Assembly (NCBI GenBank): GCA_951213105.1
Contig: OX578136.1
Span: 77,124,437 to 77,188,436 of the forward strand
Origin: Amaurobius ferox
Taxonomy: Eukaryota > Arthropoda > Arachnida > Araneae > Amaurobiidae
Direction of reading: 5' to 3'
DNA: 64,000 nucleotides
In this document: positions 48,655-60,495 of the stretch, one piece after another
Position numbering within the stretch: position 1 is the stretch's first letter
Layout: each line of letters begins with the position of its first letter
Program-made: the position numbers and the translations under genes
The notes under the pieces: model-generated
The model's database searches: none
The model's input: only the letters and a program-made list of their open reading frames with translations
What the model was told of the DNA's origin: nothing

Positions 48655-51600
48655 TCTGATGTGGGCGGGACATGACTTTCCCTGCAGACTTATATCCACG
48701 TTCTCTTTATTTTAATTAAATTTAATAGACTTTTAATTCAATTTTCGTTCTTATTTGGTAACTGAACTTATTTTCAAAGGTGTGTTATGGGATGACGGCC
48801 GTTCAGAGCATCTCCATAACAGTACCGGCGGTAAAAATTGGACACTTCGGGATGGATGATTGCTTAGGGTTGAAGGTAGTCGATGTAGAATACATTTGCT
48901 GAAGACCCCTCATATATAGGTATCGAGACTTACCAATGGTGAAAATTGGAAAACGAAACGAATTCTTGATAACGAGTGTGGCGTCTCGATTGAAGAAAAA
49001 GAATAAGCTGGAACAATTTTGGCTTTAAACTAATTTAGGTTTATTAATTTCAAACATATACTATTTCAGAAATAAAACATTTTTTCTCGCTAATCCAAAG
49101 AATATACAAAGCTAGACTCTGAGAACATATAATCTAACATCGAAACACAAAGTTCTCACAAATGATCAAAAACATGATAAATTCCTTTTTTCAATCATCT
49201 CACATTCGAAATAGCGTCACTTAATAAAGCATGTTGATAACGTTTAATTTAATTTAACATTTAATATTAATTTTTTTTAACGTTTAATTTAGAACATCTT
49301 GAAAGTTTACGAATAGAATTCTCATTCAGTTGCCCCCGTGGGCAAAACACGACTTACCCCGTCCAAGTCATATCGTCAATTAAAACTATTTACCAAAACC
49401 AGATATAAGCATCTTTAATGTTACTACGCGTTCATGACGAAAGACAAAGAGATCCCATGTTAAAGAATATGAAATGCAAATTTAAAGTACATGTACAAAC
49501 GCGCGGGAACAAAACCCTACACCAATGTTTAAAAAAACTGGCGGGAAATATCCAAAAGGGCCGAATACGGAAATGGCGCTTTATGGATTTGGAATAAATT
49601 TTCAAGAACAAGTTTTAGAATCGAAAGTAAATTAGAATTCGCCGAAAGTTAAATTTTGAAAGAAAATAATTAATAAACAAAGGCATGCATTTCATAACAT
49701 ATCCCCGCCGCAAACGAGGATTTGTTCTGGTACAGAACGAAGACTAACCAAAAAAAAATATTCCGAATTTGCCTAAATAAAGCGGTGACATAAAAATACC
49801 CAACAATTTCTTGGAGAAAAAAATATGCCACAAAAAATTTGAAGTAAAAAATTTAGGATCTGTTATGCAAATAGGATTGTCAAATGCAATCAATTCTCAT
49901 TTCCTAAATATGTGTATTTCTCAACCCAGAAATTCAACGAAAACAAGGACAGATGTGAAAAATTTGATTCATACAACACTACATTTGCTTCCCATTCATA
50001 CACACTTTTTCACTAAAGAGGTCCTTACATGAAAGATAAAAAGTGAGGGGGTTGAGTTTTTTAAATTTTCCTCAATGTATTTCCATTCAAAAATTAAAAA
50101 TCTTATCACTATTGCATATCAGATGGTCATGAACATTGCGCAAAAAAAATATTAATTTAGAATAATCTAACCGGGTGAGATGTATTTTGTAAAAGAAAAT
50201 TACAATATATATATATATATATATCCATAATACGAATAACAATATTTCAATTATACTCTTATTACTTACATCCATTGAGACTTGTACCAATCTTCAATTA
50301 TTCAAAATACTTACATTCTTTTTCAATCTTTCTACTACAATTTATATACAATATCACATATTAATACAATAATACATATTCATTTACAATGACTAGCTAG
50401 CTAAAAAAAATGTGTGATCACAAAAATAAATAAACAGATTATAAGCGCGCGTAAACAATACAACACATTTTATTTGAAAAACAAATTTTTGACTGTGGCC
50501 AAAGTTCAACAGGTGTGAGCGCTCCCGAAAAATCAGACTTCCAAAAAAAATGTGAAAGTTCTTTCATATCTCCATAAAAAAATAATTTTAAAGTATTTTA
50601 CTTTTCTTCAAAAAAAAATTCAATTTAAATTTCCATGAATGAGAGTTCCGTTGGTTGGGTTCCTCGGTGGAACTGGATCGGACGCAAGTCGACGATTGGA
50701 GATTCCAAAGAAGGGTCGCAACACGCTGGTATACTAGGATAAGATCGTATATTGAGAAATCAAATGGCTTTGCATTGTGTGAAAAATCATAAGTTGGAAG
50801 CTGCAGGAAAAATCGGACACTTCGGGATGGATGATTGCTTAGGGTTAAAAGTAGTCGATGTAGAATACATTTTCTGAAGACCCCTCATATATAGGTATCC
50901 AGACTTACCAATGGTGCAATTGGAAAACGAAACGAATTCTTGATAACGAGTGTGGCGTCTCGATTGAAGAAAAAGAATAAGCTGGAACAATCTTGGCTTT
51001 AAACTAATTTAGGGTTATTAATTTCAAACATATACTATTTCAGAAATAAAACATCTTTTCTCGCTAATCCAAAGAATATACAAAGCTAGACTCTGAGAAC
51101 ATTTAATCTAACATCAAAACACAAAGATCTCGATAAAACTTCAAATGATCAAAAAGATGATAAATTCTTTTTTTCAATCATCTCACATTCGAAATAGCGT
51201 CACTTAATAAAGCATTTTGATAACGTTTAATTTAGTTTAGAACATCTTGAAAGTTTACGAATAGAATTCTCATTCAGTTGCCCCCGTGGGCAAAACGCGA
51301 CTTACCCCGTCCAAGTCCTATGGCCAATTAAAACAATTTACCAAAACCAGATATAAGCATCTTTAATGTTACTACACGTTCATGACGAAAGAAAAAGAGT
51401 TCCCATGTTAAAGAATATGAAATGCAAATTTGAAGTACATGTACAAACGCGCGGGAACCAAACCCTACACTAAGGTTTACCAAAACTGGCGGGAAATATC
51501 CAAAAGGGCCGAATACAGAAATGGCGCTTTATGAATTTGGAATAAATTTTTAAGAACAAATTTTAGAATCGAAAGTAAATTAGAATTCGCCGAAAGTTAA

Positions 51601-52346
51601 ATTTTGAAAGAAAATAATTAATAAACAAAGGCATGCATTTCATAACAGGTGGCGTAGGGAAAATACGAAAAAAACTGAAATATCTCGAGAACGGCTAGCT
51701 CCAGCGTAATGGGGTTGGTCTTATTATTTTCTTTGTTAAACATTACGTATAAAACAACCATTTAATGGATATATTTGAACATACGTAGTTTTTAATTTTG
51801 GATTTTGACGATTTTTGAAGACCATTATGCAAAAAATGGCTGGCTATTTTTTGTCCGAATCGTACCAAAATCTAATCAGTACCAAGGTGATCCACAAGCA
51901 ACTTATCAACCGAATTTTGTGAAATTCGATCCATTACTTTTTCAGCTAAAGTTGATACTTTCAATTTTTGTGGGCCTTTTTGCAAAAAAAGACGGGATCT
52001 TTTACTCCGAATCGTAATAAAAACTTATCAGCACCAGGGTCACACCCAAGTTACATACCTGCCCAATTTTGTGAAATTCAGTCCATTAGTTTTTGAGTTA
52101 GAGTGGATACATACATTGCACAGACAGACAGAAAGACAGACACACAGACAGACAGACAGACACACAGACAGACAGACATACACACACACACACAGACATA
52201 CAGACACACACAGACGTCAAGCTAAAAATTGTTTTTTCGTATTTCAGGTGTCTCAAAACGTGTAGATCCGTCGAAAACTCGAGTTGCGATTTTCGGCATG
52301 ATTTCAATACTTTCCCTATACATTAACATGTCTTGCAGGGAAAGTA
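48655..52346 (+). mobile_element. Helentron-like repeat family B, copy B2, split by an LTR element
   Basis: The left part is 48655-48782 and the right part resumes at 51648. It starts 'TCTGATGTGGGCGGGACATG' and ends in the hairpin 'actttccctatacattaaca...ttgcagggaaagta' (about 52311-52346). The 5' subterminal 'actttccctgca' is the exact complement of the 3' 'tgcagggaaagt'. The interior holds two ~160-bp modules (about 51835-51960, 51995-52110; 'ttttgtgaaattc' in each) and an (ACAG)n/(CA)n tract at 52123-52215. Confidence 0.85.
48783..51647. mobile_element. Non-autonomous LTR retrotransposon
   Basis: The 5' LTR is 48783-49699 (917 bp, 'TGTTATG...CATAACA'). The 3' LTR runs from about 50804 to 51647 and has lost its first ~50 bp, replaced by unrelated sequence. 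The LTRs are similar but differ by small indels, including a ~35-bp stretch near 49250. The element is flanked by 'ggtg' (48779-48782 and 51648-51651), a 4-bp duplication; family B copy B3 ('caaaggtggcaag', about 63572) shows the empty site. The interior (about 1.1 kb) has no gag, protease, reverse transcriptase or integrase motif. A 73-codon frame (49811-50032) is unknown. No primer-binding site starting TGG follows the 5' LTR directly. Mobilisation must have come from a related element. Confidence 0.88.
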
Positions 52347-53168
52347 AAAACTGACATTTATACTATTTCATTCGAAGCAAGGATGGACAAAATATATTCA
52401 GTAATCGCCTATTACTAAATGTTGAAATATGTTTTCACATTTGGGTTTACTTTCGTTCCATGGATTTCAAAACAACAGTAAACCATCGTTCGAATACGCA
52501 TTCAATTCTGATTTCCAACTATTTTGACATATTCAAGTGTTCTTATAATGCGCTGATTCCGTCTGTCACGTAATGCGATCTAATTTAGAATTCCATAAGT
52601 TGACGAATTAAAGAGGGTTTGACATCACAAACACAAGTTTATAAATCAGAAAAAAATAGCAATACCTTTCTAAAGTATCAATTGATCCAATTTATCGGAA
52701 GCGTACAGGTCGAACAACACTAATAATTGCTTCTATCAAATTGCAGTTTTAAATATTAAGATAACCCTCGAATTATCTCCATATTTAAAACCGCAATATA
52801 ACGGCAGGATATAACGACATGAACTTCACACAAAAAAAATTAAATTTGGTCCAATTTAGTGATGTAGATTTTGTTTATGACATAAAAACTGGAAGCAACC
52901 ATTCTAAAACTTAAAATTTGTGCACAATTCAGTTCCTTATGCAAAATTTTGCTTATGATTCTATAAAAGATAATATTTCTTATCGAATAATATCTTTGCA
53001 TTTGCTCTATTATAAACAATGGCAGAAAAACGAGTATTGCTTAATTTGTTATCCACAGCCGTACATATACCTCTAGGGCTATATGAAAATCTCTATGGGT
53101 ACATGGCTCTTAAAAAATCGTTTAATTTGTTTTATTGTTATGTCAAATATGTTTATAATTTCAAAAAA
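52347..53168. other. AT-rich sequence, nothing recognised
   Basis: No feature recognised. Confidence 0.5.
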
Positions 53169-53924
53169 TCTGATATGAGCAGCACATGGCTTTCCTTATA
53201 TATTGCACTGAATTTACAACTTTTGGAGTAAAAAAAAGTAGGTTATTATTATAGTAGATATTTATATTCTTTCCAACATGTTGAATTTTCTTCAATTAGT
53301 CGTCATTTTCATTGATTTAGAGTCATTTTTATCTATTTGGCGAGATTTTCGTTCATTTGGCAACATTTAAAAATCGCCAAGTTGGCGACATTCCGCCAAA
53401 ATCTTGCCAAGCGTTATGGACGGAGAAATATGTTATTCTTATAGCAAATAAATGAATATTGGCGTTTAAATACAAAAGTATTACTCAAAGTAACTTTTCT
53501 CATGAATGGAACTAGCTAGATTCACGAGAATAATGTCACCAAATTTATCGCATGATATTACATATGAAAATTGAACATGTTTCTCAACAATTAATCCTTT
53601 TTTGAATGTATGGGATTTTTTGATAAATTTATTAGAAAAATGTGTAATATCTCAAGAACGGTTCATGCTAGCGTTCTAAAGTTTGTTTATGTCAATCGTT
53701 TTCTAAGGAAAAATGACATAATAAATGACTATTTGAGTAACTTTATTAAAGGTTTTGATTTTATGATGATTTTTCAAAATTTCACTCGAAAATTTAAGGG
53801 GATTCTGAGCATTCGATTGTGTTTAAAAACAATAAGCTTCCAGTATTCACGGATTGTAATTTTATATCAAATTTCATTCGAATCACTTCATTCGTTTGTG
53901 AGATATCGTTTCCATACACTCACT

Positions 53925-53987
<63 letters not shown>

Positions 53988-54131
53988 TCACACACAGACA
54001 TCACCTAAAAAGCGCTCAATTTTCGATCTGGGATGCTTGGAACGTGCTCTCCCGTCGAGAACTCGAATTCGAATTTTCGACTCTGTCACAATACTTTCCT
54101 TATACATTATACTATGTATATAAGGAAAGTA
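53169..54131 (+). mobile_element. Helentron-like repeat family A, copy A4
   Basis: 963 bp. It starts 'TCTGATATGAGCAGCACATG' and ends in a hairpin at 54092-54131 with a loop longer than in other copies. The (CA)n tract at 53927-53995 is the longest pure tract among the A copies. The 'TTGGCG' module is partly lost. Confidence 0.83.
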
Positions 54132-54260
54132 ACAAATATGCACTTAATTAATTATAACTTAACTCGCACGGATTTTATTCGAAATTAAAAATAAAAACCT
54201 CTGAAAGAGAGACAATGTCACATTAGCAATATTAATATCTAGAGTTGCTGCATTAATTAA

Positions 54261-55023
54261 GGGGGTATAGAACCTTTAAAAGTCCCATTAACAGAGTAAA
54301 TTTCCGTATTCCACGTTTTATTTTGTACCTCTTCTGTTATACATCGATAATACCTAAACATTTTATGGCTAATAAGTGAATACCTGTAGAATATATGTTA
54401 ATTTTTTCAATAAGGTGAATCTTATAATAATATTTTTTTAAATTGTATAATTTACATGTATTTATTAAAATTTTATTTTTATATAGGTTGCGTGCGCGCA
54501 TGATTGCAACAAAACTATTGCTTCCAGAAACAAAAGTATTGCTGACTGTGATGCAAAAGTATCCATTCCAGAAGACTTAGATCAAAATCAAAATATTTGC
54601 GTAATTAAAGTTTAAAGAAAATAAATTATTTAAAATTAAAAATATAATTAAAATTTAAATTTAATTTACAAAAATTGAAATTATGCAAATGTTTTGATTC
54701 TGATCTAAGGCATCTTGAGTGGATGCTTTTGCATCATAGTCAGGAGTATTTTTGTTTCTGGAAGTACTAGTTTTGTTGCAATCTTGCGCGCAAGCAACCG
54801 ATATAAAAATAAAATTTTAAAAAAGACTTGCAAATTATACAATATTTAAAAATATTATTATAAGATTAACCTTATTGAAAAAATTATCACATATTCTACA
54901 GGTATTCCCTTATTAGCCATAAAATTTTTAGGTATTATTGAAGCATATAAAAGAGATACAAAATTAAACGTGAAATACTGAAATTTGCTCTTCTTATGTC
55001 ACTTTTCAAGGTCCTATGCCCCC
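54261..55023. repeat. Giant foldback element, ~345-bp arms
   Basis: The left arm (54261 to about 54605) and right arm (about 54678 to 55023) are inverted copies around a ~70-bp A/T-only loop. Ends: 'gggggtatagaacctttaaa' and its complement-like 'ggtcctatgccccc'. A distinctive inner part is 'ttgcgtgcgcgcatgattgc' (54487 on), matched by 'gcaatcttgcgcgcaagcaa' (54779 on). No gene. It is probably a MITE-like DNA transposon; the target duplication is not clear. Confidence 0.9.
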
Positions 55024-55536
55024 TGTAATAATACTTTAGTGAAACTCGTAGCTAATGACGCAGGTTTTGATATAACATAATGTGCAGTCAAATTTACACA
55101 GATATTTCCCAGAATTAGAAAATGAGTTTGAATATATATTTTTTTAAGGAACATTTCTAAAGTCAGTATTGAAAAATGCCAAATCTGTCACATACAGACG
55201 ATCCGATCATATTGTTGACTTCCAATGATTTCCAGTAAATGAATGTGGAACTGTGACTACTGACATTATTCTGTTGAAGCAGTATGGTTGGAAATATACT
55301 TATACAGGTACATATTTATGCGCAGTCAGGCAAGATTGTGGATTTACTTGAATCAAAAATCTCGGCATATTGTATGAGTTTGATTTATATACTGCCGTAT
55401 AAGTTATAAAAATAATTTGATATTTTGACGTGGAGTAGGGTTGGAGTAACCAGATGAAATCGGGCCGAAAACTAAAAGTGCCAGCAAGCTATAAAAAGTC
55501 TGCGAGTTGTAAATGAAACAATCAAGTTTATAAAAA
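55024..55536. other. AT-rich sequence, nothing recognised
   Basis: No feature recognised. Confidence 0.5.
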
Positions 55537-56450
55537 TCTGATGTGGGCAGCACATGGCTTTCCTTATATAATGCAATGAATTTACTACTTTTACGGTAAA
55601 AAAATAGATTATTTTTATAGTAGATATTTATATTAATTCCAAGATATTGAATTTTCGTCAATGAGTCGTCATTTTCATTGATTTAGAGTCATTTTTATCC
55701 GTTTGGCGAGTTTTTCGTTAATTTAGCAACACTTAAAAAAGGCGCCAAGTTGGTGACATTCCACCAAACTTGTCGCTAAAATTTCGCGAAGCGTTATGGA
55801 TGAAGAAATAAGTTATTCTTACAGCAGATAAATGACTATTGGCGTTCAAATACAAAAGAATTACTCAAAGTATATTTTTCATGAATGGAAGGAGCTAGAT
55901 GTACGAGAATGATGCCACCAAATTTATCGCACGGCATGACATATGAAAAGTGAACATGTTTCTGAATAGGAATTTTTTTATTTTATTTTATATGACTTCT
56001 TGAAAATTTTTTTGAAAAATGTGCAATATCTCGAGAACGGCTCATGTTGGCGTTCTAAAATTTATTTCAATCGTTTTCTAATGAAAAATTACATGAGAAA
56101 TTTCTATATGCGTAACTTTATTAGCGGTTTTGATTTTTTGACGATTTTTTCTAAATTTCACTAGAAAATTTAGGGGGGTTCTGAACATTCGATTGCATAC
56201 AAAAACAATAGGCTGCCAGTGTTTACGGATTGTGATTTTTGTACCAAATTTCGTTCGAATCGCTCCATTCATTCGTCAGTTATCGCCTCACCAGTCTCAC
56301 TGACACACACACACACACACAGACATCACTTCAAAAATATTTTTTCGTGATCAGGGATGCTTGAAATGTGCTCTCCCGTCGAAAACTCGAATTCGAATTT
56401 TCGACCCCGTCACAATACTTTCCTTATACCTTATGTATATAAGGAAAGTA
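55537..56450 (+). mobile_element. Helentron-like repeat family A, copy A5
   Basis: 914 bp, from 'TCTGATGTGGGCAGCACATG' to the hairpin at 56416-56450. The (CA)n tract is short (about 56303-56322). Its 3' flank of ~88 bp is shared with copy A3 while the 5' flank is not. Confidence 0.85.
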
Positions 56451-56540
56451 ATAATAATCAATAAGGCATTAACTTTCACGGTAGTTAGATTGCTAATACA
56501 CATATGAAATTAAAGACACACAATATATTCACACCACGTG
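56451..56540 (+). repeat. Flank shared with copy A3
   Basis: 'aatcaataaggcattaactt' to 'attcacaccacgt' matches the reverse complement of 33200-33288 (the 3' flank of A3) with few differences. The match stops where segment X begins. Confidence 0.85.
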
Positions 56541-56806
56541 ATTCGCAGAAATTTTGTTCAAAATGTAAGCATAGACTGATTTCAATCTCATAGAAAAGTT
56601 CATCATCTGAGGCAGTTTTAATTATTATCATTTTTGTCATTATATTGCGTCTACTAGGAAGTTCGTGGATTTAGCATTGTATTGAACATGAAGGTTCATT
56701 ATAATTAACTATATGAAATGTAGAACTTAACAATTTTACTCAAATAAAATTATTTAATCTAAGTACAATTGTCCAATTCAGTTTGTAATTTAAAGAAATC
56801 ATTGTG
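56531..56806. repeat. Segment X, second copy
   Basis: Reverse complement of 25472-25748. It lies between the A5 flank and a detached family A 3' end. Confidence 0.8.
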
Positions 56807-56893
56807 AAATGTGCTCTCCCGCCGAAAACTCGAATTCGAATTTTCGACCCCGTCACAATACTTTCCTTATACATTATGTATATAAGGAAAGTA
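56804..56893 (+). mobile_element. Detached family A 3' terminus
   Basis: It has only the last ~90 bp of the family: 'tgaaatgtgctctcccgccg', 'aactcgaattcgaattttcg' and the hairpin. The rest is missing, so it may have served as an alternative 3' end for A5 plus captured DNA. Confidence 0.85.
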
Positions 56894-57367
56894 AAAATTG
56901 AATAAGCCTATTCAACTTCATTGAAGTTTGTTCCACAAATTATTCAGATTCATTATATACCAGATATCAAATTCATCGGACTGGGCCGCAGCCGATCTTT
57001 TAGGAGTGTGTGTATTTTCAAAAAAAAAATAAATAAATAAATAAATAAAAATAACCATTCGAAAAGGACAATTTCAAAATGCAAATTGAATAATTTACAA
57101 ACCGGTATCATGCGCTGCATTTAAGACAGTTGTTGTTCATTTTCTAAAATTAAACAAAAATATCGGGATAAATTAAATATGTTCACTATTGCAAATGAGT
57201 AAATTCTATATAAATACTTTCAATCAGAAATCGATCAATACCAGTGGTTATTGATTATTATTCGATATTCTCTAGATATTATAAATTACATTTTTACACT
57301 TGAAGTGCAATAATCTCTCAAAATAATCAAGTTATTTACGTGGAATTTGGTATTTTAAATAAAAAAA
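56894..57367. other. AT-rich spacer with (AAAT)n
   Basis: A short (aaat/aaataa)n run lies at about 57020-57050. Nothing else was seen. Confidence 0.5.
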
Positions 57368-58157
57368 TCTGATGTGGGCAACACATGAATTTCCTTATAT
57401 AAAGTAATGAATTTACCATTTTTACAGTAAAATAAGTAGGTTTTTCTTAAAGTAGATACTAATATTCTTTCCAAGATATTGAATTTTCGATAATTAGTCG
57501 TCATTTCATTGATTTAGCGTCCTTTTTATCCATTTGGCGAGATTTTCGTTAATTTGGCAACATTTCAAAAAGTCGCCAAGTTGGCGACATTCCGCCAAAT
57601 TCGTCGCCAAAATCTCGCCAAGTATAATGGACAAAGAAATAAGTTATTCTTACAGCAGATAAATGAATATTGGCGTTCAAATACAAAAGTATTACAAACA
57701 GTATCTTTTTTCATGAATGGAACGAGCTAGATCCACGAGAATGATGTCATCCAATTTATTGCATGGTATTACTGAAAAGTGAACATGTCTCTCAAGAAGA
57801 AATATTTTTTTTTATTTTATATGACTTTCTGATAAGTTTTTTGAAAAATGTGCAATATCTCGAGAACGGTTCATGTTAGCGTTCTAAAACTTATGTCAAT
57901 CGTTTTCTAATGAAAAATTACATAAGAAATGTCTATTTGCGTAACTTTATTAGTGGTTTTGATTTTTTGACTATTTTTTTAAATTTCATTCGAAAATTTA
58001 GGGGTGTTCTTAACATTCGATTGCGTATAAAAACAATAGGCTTCCAGTGTTTATGGATTGTGATTTTTGTACCAAATTTGGTTCGAATCGGTCCATTCGT
58101 TCGTCAGTTATCGTCTCCACAGACTCACTGACACACACACACACACACACACACATA

Positions 58158-58200
<43 letters not shown>

Positions 58201-58337
58201 ACACACAGACATCACTTCAAAAATGTTTGATTCGTGATCAGGGATGCTTGAAACGTGCTCTCCCGTCGAAAACTCGATTTCGAATTTTCGACCCCGTCAC
58301 AATACTTTCCTTATACATTATGTATATAAGGAAAGTA
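57368..58337 (+). mobile_element. Helentron-like repeat family A, copy A6
   Basis: 970 bp, close to consensus. It starts 'TCTGATGTGGGCAACACATG' and ends with the hairpin at 58303-58337. It has the 'TTGGCG' module at about 57533-57625 and (CA)n at about 58132-58208. Confidence 0.87.
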
Positions 58338-60054
58338 AAAAGCCTTCTTATATGTAGAGAGATCTAATTATAAGAAATATCTAATGTATCTTATTATTTT
58401 ACCACAATATTGAAGTTGTTAAATAAATAAGGAAAGTGATACTTTAAATAAATACATCAGATTTTAAAATAATAACTGAAAACACATTTCATAAGGAAAA
58501 ATATGGAAAGTAATAATGAATACATTTGTAGTTCATTTTCCGGTAACACAAGGAAGTTGAACCACAATAAAATTTCATTTTTTACGTCCATTATTGCAAA
58601 TACGTGGGTCAAAACAAATAATATTCGGTTTAAAGCAATATGACAGCATTTTATAATATACTGTATAGTATACCTATAATGATATTTGCCCAAATATGCC
58701 ATTTTAGACTTTTGATAGATGAAAGGGTGAGGTAGGGAATTCTGTAGATTATTTCCTATCCTGCATATAGTGGGATGTTTTTCAGGAAGTATTTTCAAAC
58801 GGAAATGTCAAATGATAAACAACGCTTTCTAGGAAGGAAATGTGGGACTTTTCATAATCGTTTTAACTGAGAACTTCCAAAACAAGATAGAGGAATATCG
58901 AGCTGGGCTTCAATAAGGATTTTTGAATAAAGGCTTTTTTAGGGATTTCTAAAAAAATTAAAGCGATATTTTGGATATGAAGATAAAAATTTGTGCAGTA
59001 AACAGCCCTTTTGTGTTGCTCTGGTGAAACCATTAATTCTGATTTTTAATGCCACAAATTATAACTCTTATGTCTTCCTCACGCCTAATGAAATTAAGGA
59101 TATTATTTTATTCTTAACATGCACACTCTGGCAGCAATTTGAAAAGTTCTAGAATTTTATGGCAATTATATGCTCTTACTCATTTTAGAGTTGAAAAATT
59201 GTCTCACCACATTAGAAAAACTCACACACTGTAGGGCAATTTGTCTCAGATTGGCGAATTTTTCTAAGATCACAAGTGATAGTACTTATAGAATTATATA
59301 TTCATGTTGCTTGATTAGCTAATAGTTTTGCCTAATACATCCCATTTAGGTTTTAGAAACGATAAAAACTATAGTTTTTTCCGAAATCTTGATTTTTTGC
59401 GTCAACTTTATAAGAATTCCTGCTTTTACAGGTTAAGATTATAAATAAGTTCAAAACGATTCCAAAATATTTTACAGACTACAAATCAAACAAAAATTGA
59501 ATCGCGTATGGTGTTAATGCCATCTGATTAAAAATTCAAATAAAATATTAATATCTTGACTACCTCTGATTAATTGATTTGTGATCAGGAATGGACCAAC
59601 AAAAAAGGCTTATACATAATTACTTTTTTTTTAATTTATATGTTGAAACATTCTCAAATTATAGATACTAATTACCAAAGATGTCTGCGTTATTATTATT
59701 TATACTTTTTATATCCTTCTGTACTTTTCAACATGCCAACAGCGTACTTATTTAAGAATGCTCAAATTTAAATTCTAATATGTATTCTAACTTAAAATTC
59801 ACTTCAACAAATACAGCTACAAGTTAAATGCGGGCCAAACTCATGAAAACTTCAATATTTACCCTCCACACTCCTTGTGCACATCCTTCCGAAGTTATTG
59901 CCGGTCCGAGAACGTATTTCTGCGGAAGTTCATTTTAGGCAAAATATCCTGTTTCATAAATGTATCTGATATTTTGTTCCACAAACAGTCATGTTGGATG
60001 CGTTTGTAGTTCATTCCGTTGAAAGTCAGAAACTGTATCGAAAACAGAATGATT
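58338..60054. other. AT-rich sequence, nothing recognised
   Basis: A 113-codon minus frame (58457-58798) has no recognisable motif and is judged fortuitous. Confidence 0.5.
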
Positions 60055-60057
60055 CTA

Positions 60058-60272
60058 TGTTTCTCTTTACAAGTTTCTATTTACAATTATCTCTTTACAA
60101 GTTTCTATTTACAAGTTTCTCTTTACAAGTTTCTATTTACAATTATCTCTTTACAAGTTTCTATTTACAATTTTCTCTTTGCAAGTTTCTATTTATAATT
60201 TTCTCTTTACAAGTTTCTATTTACAATTATCCCTTTACAAGTTTCTATTTACAATTTTCTCTTTATAAGTTA
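60058..60272. repeat. Minisatellite, 17/34-bp period
   Basis: About 12 alternating half-units 'ctctttacaagttt' and 'ctatttacaattat'. It gives a Leu/Phe/Tyr-rich open frame that is a by-product of the repeat. Confidence 0.93.
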
Positions 60273-60340
60273 ACCAGTGCAAATATGTAAATTAACGACG
60301 AGGATACTCACAGTGGTTGAAACACAAAATAAGCGTTTCA

Positions 60341-60495
60341 AAATGAAGTATACAAATATTTTAGAATACAAAGCTTAAGTATACAAATGTTTTAGAATAC
60401 AAAGCTTAAGTATACAAATATTTTAGAGTATAAAGATAAAGTATAGATATTTTAGAATACAAAAAAAAGTATACAAAAATGTTGGAATACAGAGC
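60341..60495. repeat. Minisatellite, ~33-bp period
   Basis: Four to five units of 'aagtatacaaatattttaga' plus 'atacaaagctt'. It starts about 70 bp after the previous minisatellite and is unrelated in sequence. Confidence 0.9.

Noticed and set aside
58047..58367. A frame recurring in A1, A2, A3 and A6, ending 'GCLKRALPSKTR.RIFDP'
   Set aside because: It runs through the (CA)n tract and the terminal hairpin. It is kept because the DNA is repeated, is broken in A2, and has no domain. Element structure explains it better than coding selection.
60000..60290. 99-codon Leu/Phe/Tyr-rich frame
   Set aside because: It is a direct translation of a 17/34-bp minisatellite.
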